A stretch of 64,000 nucleotides of DNA from Hyaloscypha bicolor E (Eukaryota > Ascomycota > Leotiomycetes > Helotiales > Hyaloscyphaceae): positions 1,797,463 to 1,861,462 of the forward strand of contig NW_020194518.1 of NCBI RefSeq assembly GCF_002865645.1, given 5' to 3'. The translations under genes and the position numbers were made by a program. Positions 46,887-59,949 of this stretch are shown piece after piece. Every line of letters begins with the position of its first letter. Within the stretch, counting starts at the first letter, position 1. Below the pieces are notes generated by a model. The model had not been told where the DNA came from. It did not search any database and was given only the letters and a program-made list of their open reading frames with translations.

Positions 46887-46932
46887 ACCTATAACTATAT
46901 ATATAACTCCTAGAAAAATAGCTATACTAATA
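46887..46932 (-). repeat. Element C left (3') LTR, second part
   Basis: ACCTATAACTATATATATAA ... CTATACTAATA matches the last 46 bp of the right LTR (59899-59944). It lies directly after element A's right target duplication. Confidence 0.85.
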
Positions 46933-47750
46933 CTAGAAACTCTCTAAAAACGCAAAAAATAGTATCTCTTTCCGATTATATATAAATTCCCTAATCCGGC
47001 CTAATATTAGATTTCCCAAATATTCTATATATCTATATTACTTCTAAGGTTTTAGTTATATACTAAAGGCTATAGCCTTTTATATATAACTTCTTCTCTT
47101 ATAATATTCTTCTATTTTATATATCTATTTTCTGCCCTATTTATACTCGACTTATTTTTCTATATTTAATTATATAGTATTCGTATTAATTAGGTACTTG
47201 AGAGTATTTATTAGCTTTAATTTTATTATAGAATTAGTAAAATTTAATTCTTCCTTAATCTACTTAATTTCTATAATTTCTTATTATTTATATATCTAGT
47301 AGAGATATATTATATTAATTATTAGGTATTTCTCTCAAGTAATACCTAATTTAATAAGGCATTTATATAATAACTTCGAATTCATATAAATAACTAATAG
47401 TAGTTCTATTTCTAGTATTTTATTAATTATAGATTTGACTAAAACACCTATATTAAAACTATAAGTTATATTATAAAGTTCCGAAGCTAGAATACTTCTA
47501 ATAACTTTCTTATATTTAGTAAAGAACTAGTAAATAATATTAGTATATCTAGTTCTATTTACTAGAACTAGAATATATCTAATTTAGGAGAAGAAATCTC
47601 TATTATTTATAAATAAAGTATCTATAAAAATAATTAAATATAAGAACTTCTTTACTAGCTTTACGAATCTCAGTTCTCTAGTAATATTCTTAATTTGCTA
47701 TTAAATATACTTATTAAGTGCCTTTATATTAGTTTCTAAAGATTTAATAG
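46933..47750 (-). pseudogene. Element C pol remnant, RNase H end
   Basis: Minus-strand translation near 47.75-47.3 kb gives SLETNIKALNKYI, RELRFVKLVKKFLYLIIFID, NRDFFS, TKYKKVIRSILASELYNITY, SFNIGVLVKS and YKCLIKLGIT. This follows the Copia RNase H pattern residue by residue (FTDASFANNKDFSSQ, RSVLASELY and similar in relatives). It is the continuation of 54754-59600 across element B. Confidence 0.75.
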
Positions 47751-47755
47751 CTTAA

Positions 47756-48058
47756 TATAATAGGTATATATAATAGTATATAAATAGGTATTAGATATTA
47801 TAGATCTAGTTTCCTATTTTGGGTATAACTTATAATCGGAATTATATAGATTATATGGGATTTCCTAATTAAGTAAAGAGCTTTATATGCCTGGCTAAGT
47901 ACTAGGGAATATATAGGAAGATGCTCCTAGCTTTAGAAGAAGTATTAATTAGTTTCTTATTAGAATTAATTCTTGGAATTAGTTATACTTATAAGTATTA
48001 CTCTATAGCTTACTTACCTTGACTACTTATATATTACCTTACTATTATATATCTTATA
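47756..48058 (+). repeat. Element B 5' LTR
   Basis: 303 bp, same family as 39889-40191. Most CpG, CpA and TpG positions are converted to TA-type dinucleotides. Confidence 0.9.
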
Positions 48059-48239
48059 TTCTAATTAATCTAACTTTCGGGGAATAGTTTATTATAAGAT
48101 AATTAAGCCATTAATAGACAAAACTACTAATAGCTAGAGTATTAACTAGAAGAAGCGCCTCTACTATTACTAGGGTAACCTAGTCAGGTATCTAGGGAAG
48201 TACCTAGTTAGCTATTCTAGCTACTACCTAATTAGGAGA

Positions 48240-51200
48240 AAGGAGTAGAACTCAGATACTCCTAGAACTAGCTAGTAGAATAATAATAATAGAGAAGCTA
48301 GTAGTAGCTTATTATTATATTACTAAGTTAGAAGTAGAGATATAATAGAGGGAGGATCTAGAGGATTTAGAAGCTTAGATTCGCTATCTTAAGAATATTT
48401 GGATACCTATTATAGAATCTATTATATTACTAGTAGTATATTTGGTTTATAGGACTTTAAAAACCCGAGAATTACTAACCTATAAGGGAAAGAGTATTAA
48501 GGAAGCCCAGGACTTCTTTTACTAGGCAGAGCTAAAATAGTATAAAGATAGTAAGATTACCTGGGCTATAGATATAATAAAGGTTATATATTATATTTCC
48601 TGCTTTAAGGATATAGCTAGGGATATCTGAAAGTATAGGAAGTAATTAGTAAGTATTAATACTATAGATTAGGAGACCTTTATTAAGTTTATAAAGAATT
48701 CTATCTTGGATCCGGAGAATTATAGTAATAATGCTCTTACTAAGTTTAAGAATATAAAATAGTAGCCAGGTTAGAGTATCTAAAGCTTCGTATTTTACTT
48801 AGATAGCCTATTAGATAACTTGAAATATATAGGTTTATTATAAAAGCAAAATAACTTATTTAGTAGCTTAAGGCAGGAAATTTGGAATAAGATTAATTAC
48901 TAAGGGAATACTTTATAAGAAAGGGAGAAACTTATCTCTATGGCTATAAGGGTCGAGAATAACTTAAACTAGTCTACTTAACGGGAATATAATAATAAGC
49001 TAATAGGTTAATAAAAGAAAGAAAATTAGAGAAAGAAGAGAGGAGATAATAAAGAGAAACGGAAAAGAAGTATATTCCTATTACAAGATTCATATAACCG
49101 AAATAGTAAAAGTATAGTAATAGGGTCTAATATAGTACCTGTATTAGGATTTATAAGACCAGATATAACTTGCTTTACTTACTAGAAGGAGAATTACTAT
49201 ACTATTACTTATCTAAATCGGGAAAAACCGACTTACTATAACTATAATAAGTCTGGCTATAAGGTATATAAGTACCCAGAACTAAAGAAGCCGGGAAACA
49301 AGTATGCCCTATAGTAATTATACTTATTTATATTATAGAGGGTAAGGCTCCTAAAACGAGAATAGTAATTAAGGTTACTATTAAAACGAGGAAAGGTAAG
49401 TAAAGAATTAGAATATTAGTTAATTCAGGTATAGAGGCTAATTATATAAAGAGAAGATTAGCCTTAGATATGAGTATTCCGTTAATATTAAAGGCAACTT
49501 CTTTATTCTTACTAGAGGAAAGAAGAATTTATTTATATAGAGATTATATTCTTAGAATTACTATTAAGAATATACTAGGGAACTAAAGAGAGGCTAATAT
49601 ATACTTTATATTATATGATTTTAATCTAAATTATATTAATATAATACTTGGATTTTTATAGCTTTATTAGGTTAATTTCCTAATTTTCTTTAGAGAGATA
49701 ATATAGAGATACCAGATTTAACTATAGAAGATTAAAGTTCTAAATACTAGAAAGTTTACTAAAGTAGTAAAATATAAGATATATATTTTTTTATTAATTA
49801 CTTATCTTATAATAGATAGCTAAAAAGTTACTATTATTATTATAAATAGGATAGCTATATTTCCCAGAAAGTATTAGAACCTTCTTTAAATATTCTCTAT
49901 AGAGGCTATAGGTATACTATCCGACTACTATATAATAGAGTATTATATAGATCTGAAACCAGAATCCTAATTACTATATAGTTCTATATATGCTTTATTA
50001 GAAAGGAAGCTTAAAGTCCTTTAGGAATATCTTAATACTAGCTTAGAAAAGAAGTAAATTCATTATTTTACTAGCCTAGCTAGTACCCTAATTATATTTA
50101 TTCTAAAGAAAAAAGGCGGCCTATATCTATATATTAACTACTAGAATCTAAATAGAATTACTATTAAGAACTAAATACTATTACTACTTATTAGTAAGAT
50201 AATAAATAGGCTTTATAAAGCAAAGATATATATAAAGCTAGACTTAAAAAATACTTACTATTAGTTATAAATATAAGAGAATAATAAATAAAAGATAGTA
50301 TTCCGAATATACTATAGATATTTTAAGTATTATATTATATTCTTTAGACTATTTAATATTCCGGTAATATTCTAGATATATATTAACTATATACTAGTAA
50401 GCCTTATAAATATTATTTATATAGTCTATCTAAATAATATTTTAATTTATTTAGAGAACCCAGAATAGTATATAATAGTAATCTAATATATACTCAAGTA
50501 GTTATAGTAATACTAGCTCTTTATAAACTTGGCAAAATACGAGTTTAATATAGAAAGAATAGAGTTCCTGGGATTTATAATTAGCCCAGATAATATAGAA
50601 ATAAAGGCTAGCCGGATTATAGCTATTAGGGAATAGCCGGCCCTAAAGAATAATATCCGAGAAGTCTAAGTATTTCTGGGTTTTACTAACTTTTACTAGA
50701 GGTTTATTTATAAATACTCTAGGATAATAAAAGGATTAACTAATTTACTAAAAACTAGCAGAAAACTACTATATTAGTTTAGCTAGATAAATAAGGTAAA
50801 TAAGGCTTTTAGGAAGCTATAAATTATATTTATAATAGTACTAATTCTTTATTATTTTAACCTAGCCTTAAAAATTTATATAGAAACGGATATTTTAGGA
50901 TTTATAATTATAGATATAATTTCCTAGCTCTTTAGTAAGAGGGCAGAAGCCAGGTAATACTCTATTACTTTCTATTTAAAAAAGATAACTATAATTAAGA
51001 GTAGATATAAGATATATAACTCTAAACTCTTAGTTATTATTCTAGTATTCCGTATTTAGTAATATTACCTAATATATATCCGGTATATTATTATTATTAA
51101 AACAGATTATAATAACTTAAAATACTTTATAACTAAGAGAAAACTAAATAGTTAATAGATAAGATAGGCAGAGAAGCTAGCTGCCTTTAACTTTATTTTA

Positions 51201-53050
51201 GAGTACTAGCCGGAATATAGTAATCCCGCTAATAGGCTATTAAGGAGGCTAGACTTTATAATAGGTATAGATAAAAACACTTTATTACCTATACTTTATA
51301 ATAAGCTATAGAATACAGAATAGAGAACCCTATAGGTAATAGTAATAGAATACTATACTATTCCTATAATACTATAATATAAGGCCCAAGAAAAAGAAGG
51401 TAAGTACTTCTTAATTAGCAAGATACTAAGGAATTCCGAAGAGGAAGTCTATTTTAGTAATAAAGTAGTACCGGAAATACTATTACTTGAGCCTATTACT
51501 AGTATAGCTAGTTATAAATAGTATATACTACGGATTCTAGCTATATAAGTAACTAGGTTCGAAATAGTATATAAGGAAAGTAGAGAGATATTACTTAAAC
51601 TACTATTATAGTACTAAAGGCTTAATTTATTAATATAATACCGGTAGTATAAATAGTTTTTAAAGAAAACCTTTACTAGAGCTATTAAGACTTGGGAACT
51701 TAATATATCTGGGTTATTAAGATATTAGGATACTATCTATATACTAAATAAGCCGGCTCTTAAAGAATAATTATTATAAGCTAACTATAATAATCCTATA
51801 AATAGGTATTTTAGTACTAGTAAGATACTAGAGATTCTCTAGAGAAAGTACTTCTAGTAAAGTATAAGAAAGAATATAAAAGACTATATTAGAACTTGTC
51901 CTATATATTAACGGACTAAGGTAAAGAAATATCTACTATATAATATACTTAGTTTATTTCTCCTCTTTTCTAAGCTATAGTAAGAAATTACTATAGACTT
52001 TATTATAGGACTACTTCTTTCTAGGTTTTATAGTAAAGTATATAATTCTATATTTATTATTATTAATAAATATACGAAAATAATATAATATATTCTAACT
52101 ACTAAGGAGGTCTCGGCTCCTGAGCTAGCAGAACTATTTATATATTATATTATTAAAGACTTTAGTATACCTATAGATATAACCTCTAATAGAGAATCTG
52201 TTTTTATAAGCAAGTTCTAGTCAAGTCTATACTTCTATTTAAAGGTTTAATAATAGCTAAATATAATATTCTATCCGTAAACTAATAGATAAATAAAGAA
52301 TCTAAACTAAACTCTAGAATAATACTTGAGGTACTATACTAGTTACTAGTAGAATAACTAGGTAATAAAGCTTGCTCTTATAGAATTCATATATAATAAC
52401 TCTATATATTTAATAATAGGAATATTCCTATTCTATATCTTATACGGATTCTATTCTAGTATTAAACTATATATTAAGGATAATATTTTAGAAAGAGAAA
52501 TACCGGTAATATAGGAAAGAATATAAAGGATTTAAGTAGAACGGGAAGTACTAGAGAAATAATAGCAAGAAGTAATAAATATATAGAAAAAGTACTATAA
52601 TAAGAAATATATTAATAAGAAGTTTAAGATATATAATAAAGTTATACTTTATATAAAGAATATTTAATAGCTATAACCTAATATAAAGCTAGTAAACAGA
52701 TATCTCGGTCCCTTTAAAGTTCTGGAAGTTATAGGAATATATAAATAGATATACTATTTAGAATTACTACTATTATATTAGATCTATAATATTTTCTATA
52801 TTTCTTTCTTGGAATTATAATACCCGCAAACTAGTACTATAATAGAACCAGAGCCGGTTGAGATTAAGGATAAAGAGGAATTCGAGATAGAATCTATTAT
52901 AGCCTATAAAGAAAGTAGAAAAGAAAAGAAGTATCTTATTTATTAGAAAAGCTATTTACTAGTAAATAATATATAGGAATTATTAAGTAATCTAGAGAAT
53001 ATAGCTCAAGAATTACAAGAATACTTGAAAAAGAGTAATATTATAATACT
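48240..53050 (+). pseudogene. Element B gag-pol remnant
   Basis: Collinear with the element A coding region. Recognisable are the protease region (LVNSGIEANYIKRRLALDM at about 49.4 kb), an RT with YLNNILIYLE (YLDD doubly altered, about 50.43 kb), RNase H and a chromodomain near 52.9-53.05 kb. Even more stops than element A. Not functional. Confidence 0.8.
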
Positions 53051-54445
53051 ATTAGCTAAATAGAGATATAAAAGATAAATACTTTTATTAGAAAACTATT
53101 AAAAAACCATATATTTATTCTTGGAAAAACCATATGAAAATTATTAAAAACTCTAATTTCTATATCCTATAAATATCTTACCCTTATAACTACTCTCTAT
53201 TATTCTTATTATTATTCTTATTAGAATTCTCTCGAGAAATAAATAGCAAATTAGCCTATAAAGCTATTAGCTATTAGTAAGAAATAAGGAAGAAGTAAGC
53301 TTATTTAATACCGAAAAATATTAACTATACTATTAAGAGTACTTTATACTTATACTAAGCTAGTAAGAATTACTTGATTTATTTCTTGGATTATTAAAGG
53401 AATTTATTAGCCTTAAATAATAGCTTTAATATAAGAAGTATATATAGTTTAGTATAGAAGAAGGATAGTAATAGCCTTCTTTCTTTTAGGTAAAGAATAG
53501 GGAAGATACTTATATATATTAATAGCTTAAAAAAGGCAGTTTAATTATATTATATATACTTGAGGAATCTTAGATAATATTAGAATAAGAAATAAAAGAA
53601 GGAATTTATAACTTATAGAATTATACTTCTTATTCTTAGAATAGTAATAATTATATACCGAGTAATTATTACTTTTAATATAAGTAAGATCGGGAAACTT
53701 GGTAATATTCTTGGAATATTAAAGATAGTAAGAGTAAATTAAGAATATAAAAGTATTAGCCAAATAAGTAATAATAGGCTAATAAGTACTAAGAGAAGTA
53801 TTTATCTTAATAGATAAAGAAGTAAAAGAGGGAATTAGAAGGAGACTTAAATAAAGCTTAAATAAGGCTTAAAGAAACTTAAAAAAGCTTAAAGAAGGCT
53901 TAAAGAAGGAAGGCAAGGGATAAGAAGGAGCTAGGTATAATATTATAATTAAGGAAAAGGAAGATTAGTTAGTAGGAAAAGGGAGGCCTTTTTATAATAT
54001 CCTTTTCCCGAATAGTAATTATAAATTCGGAACTAGCTCTATATTAGGAATACCCAGAAAATTCCAAAGAAGGGATTTATAAATAAACTAGAAGATTGGA
54101 TTAACTTTTCTAAGCTCTTGGGCCTATAGAGTAATAATTTATTTATAAATAGAGGCTAAGTTAGGATTTATAAACTAATTAGGAAATCGGATAAGCTTTA
54201 TATCTAATAGTATATACTATATTTATATTACCTTTACGAGAGGGAATTACTAGAGGCGATTTATGAACTAGCTAGGAAGGGTTAGTAAACTATATTCTTA
54301 ATTTTATTACCTGGTATAATAATAGGATAATTATAGGAAGTTTTTAGGGAAAGCTAGTAGCCAGGAAAGTTTTAGGGAGATATTTATAAAGCTATTCGCA
54401 GTTTTCCCAGGCCTCTTGGGAACAAGAGCTTAGAGAGGGAATTAA

Positions 54446-54748
54446 TATAATAGGTATATATAATAGTATATAAATAGGTATTAGATATTATAGATCTAGT
54501 TTCCTATTTTGGATATAGCTTATAATTGGAATTATATAAATTATATGGGATTTCCTAATTAAGTAAAGGGCTTTATATATCTAGCTAAATACTAGGGAAT
54601 ATATAGGAAGACGTTTTTAGCTTTGGAAGGGATATTAATTAGTTTCTTATTAGAATTAATTCTTGGAATTAGTTATATTTGCAAGTATTATTCTATAGCT
54701 TACTTACCTTAATTACTTATATATTACCCTATTATTACGTGCCTTATA
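54446..54748 (+). repeat. Element B 3' LTR
   Basis: 303 bp, preceded by a purine tract (AGAGAGGGAATTAA) and followed by the CTTAA duplication. Confidence 0.9.
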
Positions 54749-54753
54749 CTTAA

Positions 54754-57700
54754 GTAATAATTAATAAGTTATATAAAGCTTCTGGTTAATAGACTAATAT
54801 AATATATACTTCTCTTATATATTAGGTAATATATTAGTCCTTAATAGAGAGATTTTAATAAATAGTATTCCTATTACTTATAGTAATAGTATTCTTTATA
54901 GAAATAATTTAGAGATTCTTATACTAGTATTCCTATATAAGAGTAATTCTAGTAATATTTATATAAATAATATTTCTATTAAATTTGAGATTATAATTAA
55001 AAGTAAGGTATTTATATTTCTTAGCTAAGAACTTAGCCTTATAGAGCTTTAGTTACTTTATTTTTATAAAATTATTAGTTCTAATAAATAGGGTATTATT
55101 AGTTTAAAGGCTAATAATTCCGAAGAATTACTTACTATAGAGTAAATAAAGGTTATAAGTTAACTATTCTATAAAGAGCTTATTAATATAATAGGAATAG
55201 TAAGTCTTAAACTAATAGTTCCTAGCTTCTAGTATATTATATAGTGGTTTTATAATCTTTAGAACAGAATTATTCTTTAGATTTAGCTCTCTAGTAAGCT
55301 TATAGAATGGGTTAATATAGAAATTATAATTAAATAAGATTATTAATTAGATATAAGCTTGCGAGATATTATATAAATATAATTCCATAGTATCTATTAT
55401 TATAGTAATAATACTAAGGATAATTCTCTAGCTAATATATTAGATAATAGGTAATTATATTAATACTATATATTTCTTACTATTATTATAAGCTTAGATA
55501 ACTAGTTTTGATTTCTTAAGCTCTTTCTCTATATTCTTATTCTTAATCTTATTAATAAACCGGGAGTTAAAGATATATATTTCCTTTAGTATCTAAAATC
55601 TAGAAATAATCTTAAATATATCCTTTTCTAGGAGACTAGTAACTTTAACTTAACGGGAATTCTTATATAGTTCATTATCCTATAGAAATACCGTAATATC
55701 CGGGATCTTATAAGAGCGTCCTCTACTATACTTTAGTGAAATAGCAGAAGGAATTATACCCGTATTACCTTTGGCCTTACTATTAGGTTTAGAAATAGGT
55801 TTAGGTTCGGGGCTATTAGTAATAACCTTAATATCCCCTATATAAAAGGGCTTTACGGAAATTAAACGAAAAGTAATATTACTATATAATAGAGCTAGTA
55901 TATAGTTCTCTTTATTAATAGCTACTAGCTTATATAGTCTATTCTAACTACCAGGTTAACTGGTATTTCTTTTATACTAAACGAGAATATTCGAATTCAG
56001 GAATAGTTTATAGATATTAGTAATACTAGAACTATTTCGGGTATTTAAAGTATTTGTAATTTAATATCTAGCTTAAAGCTTCTAAATTTCTATTATTGCC
56101 TTCTTAAGTATTACTAATTACTATAATATAATAAGTAATAGGGTATTATATTTAGTTATTTAAGGTAAAGTACTATAAACCAAAAAGGTTAGGATAATAC
56201 TATTAGGTCCTATAGAGTTATTAATAGCCTTAAAAGCTATTTGAAATATAGTATCCTTATTAATTCCGTTAACTTTGGCTATAATAATAAGATAGGTATA
56301 TTAGATTAGGCTATAGTAGTATTCTATAATTCCGATAGAGTTATAAGCTTTTACGGGAATAATCTTGACCTTAGTTCCTATAGTATTTATAAGCTAAGTA
56401 AACCCCTTACTAATAAACTGCTTTCTGGCATTTGCTATAATCTAATTAGGAGGGCCTAAATAGTTATTAATCCAGTATTACTTAAGTATATTTCAGGTAT
56501 ATATTATACCAATATTCTAGAGCTATTAGCCGGCTTAATATTAAGTGCCTTTATTAATAATATAAAGTATAGGCTTACCGGAAATATAGAAAATATTAAT
56601 AATAATAAAGTAGTTAAAACTAATATTATTTCTTAGGTTAAACTTGAATTATCCGGGTAATTAGCTATATTTCTGGTATTATTTATAGTATTTTATAAGA
56701 TACTTAAGGGCTTCTATATTAATATCGTAGCCTGCTTATTCTAGTATATTTTGGAGCTTACTAATAAATAAATAACTAAAATAATAGTATAGATATTATA
56801 ATTTAATCTCTATAAAAAAGCAGGAATTATAAGTAAAGGATTCGGAAATAAAGCCTTATAATATAATATTCTAAAGTAGGAAAGAATATCCGAAATATTA
56901 TATTATAGATATATATTTTCCGGTAAAAGTAATAAGATAATTAGTAAGATTATTAAAGTAGATTCCTAGCTTATTTATATTAGCTAAGCTAAGCAAAAAT
57001 AGAGTCTTTAAAGATATAATATAGAATTATACTTACCTAATTAGTATACTTACTATTATAGATCTAATAGAAAATATAGATCTAATACTAAACTAGATAT
57101 TAACTTGACCTTTAGTAGTTTTATTAAGTTTAATACTATTATTAGTTTACTAGAGAGCTTAGAATTAGTTAGAACTAGCGGTTAAGTATCTAGAGGCTCC
57201 GGTATTAATTATAATTCTATAAAAGCAATAAGTATTATATCTTAATATACTATTAACTATAAAAGTCTAGGCATTTTCTATTAAGGGTTTAATAGGCTTT
57301 AAGGTATGGTTTTTGCCTATTATCTAATATATAAGGGAAAGAGAAGTAAGGTTATTTATAAGAGTATTAGCTATAGTTATTAGTAGAATAGGAGTAATAG
57401 GAATAACTAAAAAGCTCTTAACTAAAGTAAAATAGGAATCTGGGTAGTATTTCTCTTCTTTATCCATTTCCGCTAATAAAGCTTTAAAAGTATTATTTAC
57501 TAATTTATTCTTATTACTTTTATTATTCTCTTTATCTTTAGCTTTAGTAATATATTATATATAAGTATTACTAAAGCATTTATTAAAGTTACGGGTATTT
57601 CGGGATCTAAACTAATAGATATTTCTATTCCTAAATCGAGCCTTTTTAGTCTCTTATTTCTCTGGTATATACTTTTATAAGCAGTATTTGGGTTTCTTAT

Positions 57701-59600
57701 ATATAAAATATGACTTTAGAATATAATTATTACGATTACGGGACTTAAAGTAGTTATTACGGGTTCCGAAGTTATGGCTAGGTCCGTATTAATAATTTCC
57801 GGAGAAATAATAGCTTAGAGGGTTCTGAGAGTAATATTATTAATTAGTAAAGAAGATTTCGAGATTAGCTCATTATTTGCTCTTATATATAGTAATAAAT
57901 AACTAGAGCTTATTAATAAGCTAGCCAAGATTTACAGGAGGGTCTAAGATTATATATCTATATATCCGGGAGCCTTAGTAAGAGGTAATAATCTTATTAT
58001 AAAGGAATTCGGTATTTCGCAAGTTAGGTATAAAACTATACTATAATTAATATAGTTTATTAATTAGTAGTTAAATAGTCTCAAATATTATCTTTTCCGG
58101 AAATTTAGCTATTATAAAAGCTAATATAATAGCATTTCACTTGTCTAAATTTTAATATTCGAATCCAGGGCCTTTAAAGAAGCTATAAATATTAATATAA
58201 GCCTCTTTATATATATATTAAAAGAGCTAGTTACTATAGAAATAGTCTTGAGCTAGTCTCTTTAGTATAGTAGAAAAAGCTCGCATTAGTACTTCTTATA
58301 AAAGCTCTATATATTAATAGATATTAAGGAAAATAGTGAGTTTATAGTTAAAATTATTATTAGATCTATTATACTTTTACTCTTTAGTATAGATTTTAGT
58401 AACTTCCCTAATAAGTCTTATAATTAAAGGGAATTAGGGATTATTCGGATATAGTTATAATAGTAATAGTAATAGGAATATATTATTTGCTCCTAAAGCT
58501 TCTATACTAGTATATAAATCTGGTAGAAATATAGGATATAATAGTAGAGGAAGTAGTAAAGGAGGTAATAGTAATATAGGAATATTAAAGATAATAGGTT
58601 CTAGGTACTTATTCTTTATAAGAATAATAAAGCCTAATAGGATTAGTTCCTTAATAAGATCTAGTCTAACCGCTAATATATTCTCGTTTAATTATATATA
58701 TTATTTATTTTCCTTTATAATAGTATATAGGGTATTTATAATAGTATTAGTACTACTATTCTATTATATAAATATACTGCCGTACTAAAGGGTCTTATAT
58801 AGGTATAATATCTCCGGGAATTCGAATTTATTAAAGTTCCCTTAATAGGTAAAGTTCTTAAAGTTATATCTAAATAGCTTCCAAAGATTATTATTAACTA
58901 TTTTATAGAGAATATATTAAAATAGCTTAGTATCCAAGAACTTAGTTATCTTATCTATCTTAGTAAAGTTTAGGTTAATCCCATATCTCTACTTTCTTAC
59001 TAATTTCTTGAAATTATTATTATCTATAAAATAATCGGATTAGATAAATCTAATAAAAGAATTATCTACTATAATATATTTCGCTATTATATATTCTATA
59101 GGCTCGCACTCAGTTCGAGGTATAGTAGTTTATAAGGAAGGTAGGTTCATAAAATAGGTAGTTTATAGTAAGTATTATATTCGAGGTAAAAATTTCGTCT
59201 ATAATAAGAAATTTAGGAAGTGAAATTTAAGAAGTGAAATATTAAGATTCCGGAAGGACTCGACGGTTCTAAAGCTCAAAAGCCCCAGGAATTTAAAAGA
59301 AGGTAGTTTTTAAAAGGGTTTTATAAGAGTTAAATAGAAATAAAATAGAATAATTAAATAGCTAACCGTTTTAGTACTTAGTAAGATTAAGTGCCCTTCC
59401 TGCCTATATAACCGAATTACAGGTAATAGAACTAATAGATATTTCTCCTTTTAATATAGTATAATCGGGCCTTAGTAAGATTAAGTGTTTTTCCTGCCTA
59501 TATAACCGAATTATAAGTAATAGGATTAATAGTTATTTCCTCTTTAACTAGAATAATGGCTTTGCCCCTAAGTAACCGAATCTTAGGCAAATATAACTTA
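54754..59600 (-). pseudogene. Element C gag-pol remnant, upstream part
   Basis: On the minus strand, a knuckle-like stretch near 57.73-57.63 kb shows KKPKYCL and ARFRNRN. The aspartic protease near 57.2 kb shows IIINTGASRYLTASSN (DTGAS with Asp changed to Asn). Copia reverse transcriptase starts near 55.7 kb with LLEKDIFKIISRF, IFNSRFINKIKNK and ISQAYI. Numerous TAG/TAA stops fit RIP. The frame is cut by element B at 54748 and resumes at 47750. Confidence 0.7.
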
Positions 59601-59661
59601 ATTCTTCCTGATCTATAAGTACTAAACAGGTCTTACTCTAATCTGAATACAAACTAATTAG

Positions 59662-59944
59662 TATTAGTTTATTAGGAATACATAGTACCGTTATATAGGT
59701 ATAGAAGTACTATTTATATAAGGTTAGTAAAGTTATTATTTAGAAGTAGGGATTATAGTATTATAGTATTAATATGCGATCCCTAAATCTACTAAGCCTA
59801 AAGGGGTCTAGTCTACTGGTCGAGTTACTAATAGGACGCGAGGTTATATAACTATATCCCGTATCCTATATCCTATTGCCCATGTCCTATTACTCATTGC
59901 CTATAACTATATATGTAACTCCCAGAGAAATAGCTATACTAATA
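59662..59944 (-). repeat. Element C right (5') LTR, 283 bp
   Basis: Uninterrupted LTR from TATTAG to CTAATA, followed by the AATAT duplication. It retains more C and G (for example GGGGTCTAGTCTACTGGTCG) than most of the block. Confidence 0.85.
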
Positions 59945-59949
59945 AATAT

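Larger units (their letters stand above)
47756..54748 (+). mobile_element. Element B: second full-length copy of the element A family, 6,993 bp
   Basis: 303-bp LTRs at 47756-48058 and 54446-54748, both RIP-type (TATAATAGG ... TTATA). The perfect TSD CTTAA lies at 47751-47755 and 54749-54753. Its length is identical to element A, so every position corresponds with an offset of 7,867. Differences from A are overwhelmingly transitions. It is inserted in the pol region of element C. RT lies near 50.0-50.5 kb and the chromodomain near 52.89-53.05 kb. Confidence 0.92.
39626..59944 (-). mobile_element. Element C: Ty1/Copia retrotransposon carrying two nested Gypsy elements
   Basis: LTRs begin TATTAG and end CTAATA (TGTTAG ... 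CTAACA before RIP). A perfect 5-bp target duplication AATAT flanks the element (39621-39625 and 59945-59949). Removing nested elements A and B leaves about 6.3 kb, normal for Copia. The minus-strand order is zinc knuckle, protease, then RT and RNase H. Protein-level identity with Copia is clear in the RT (IFNSRFINKIKNK, KSKLVI-stop-AYNNSKK, ISQAYI) and RNase H (VIRSILASELYNITYSFNIG). C interrupts element D. Confidence 0.85.
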
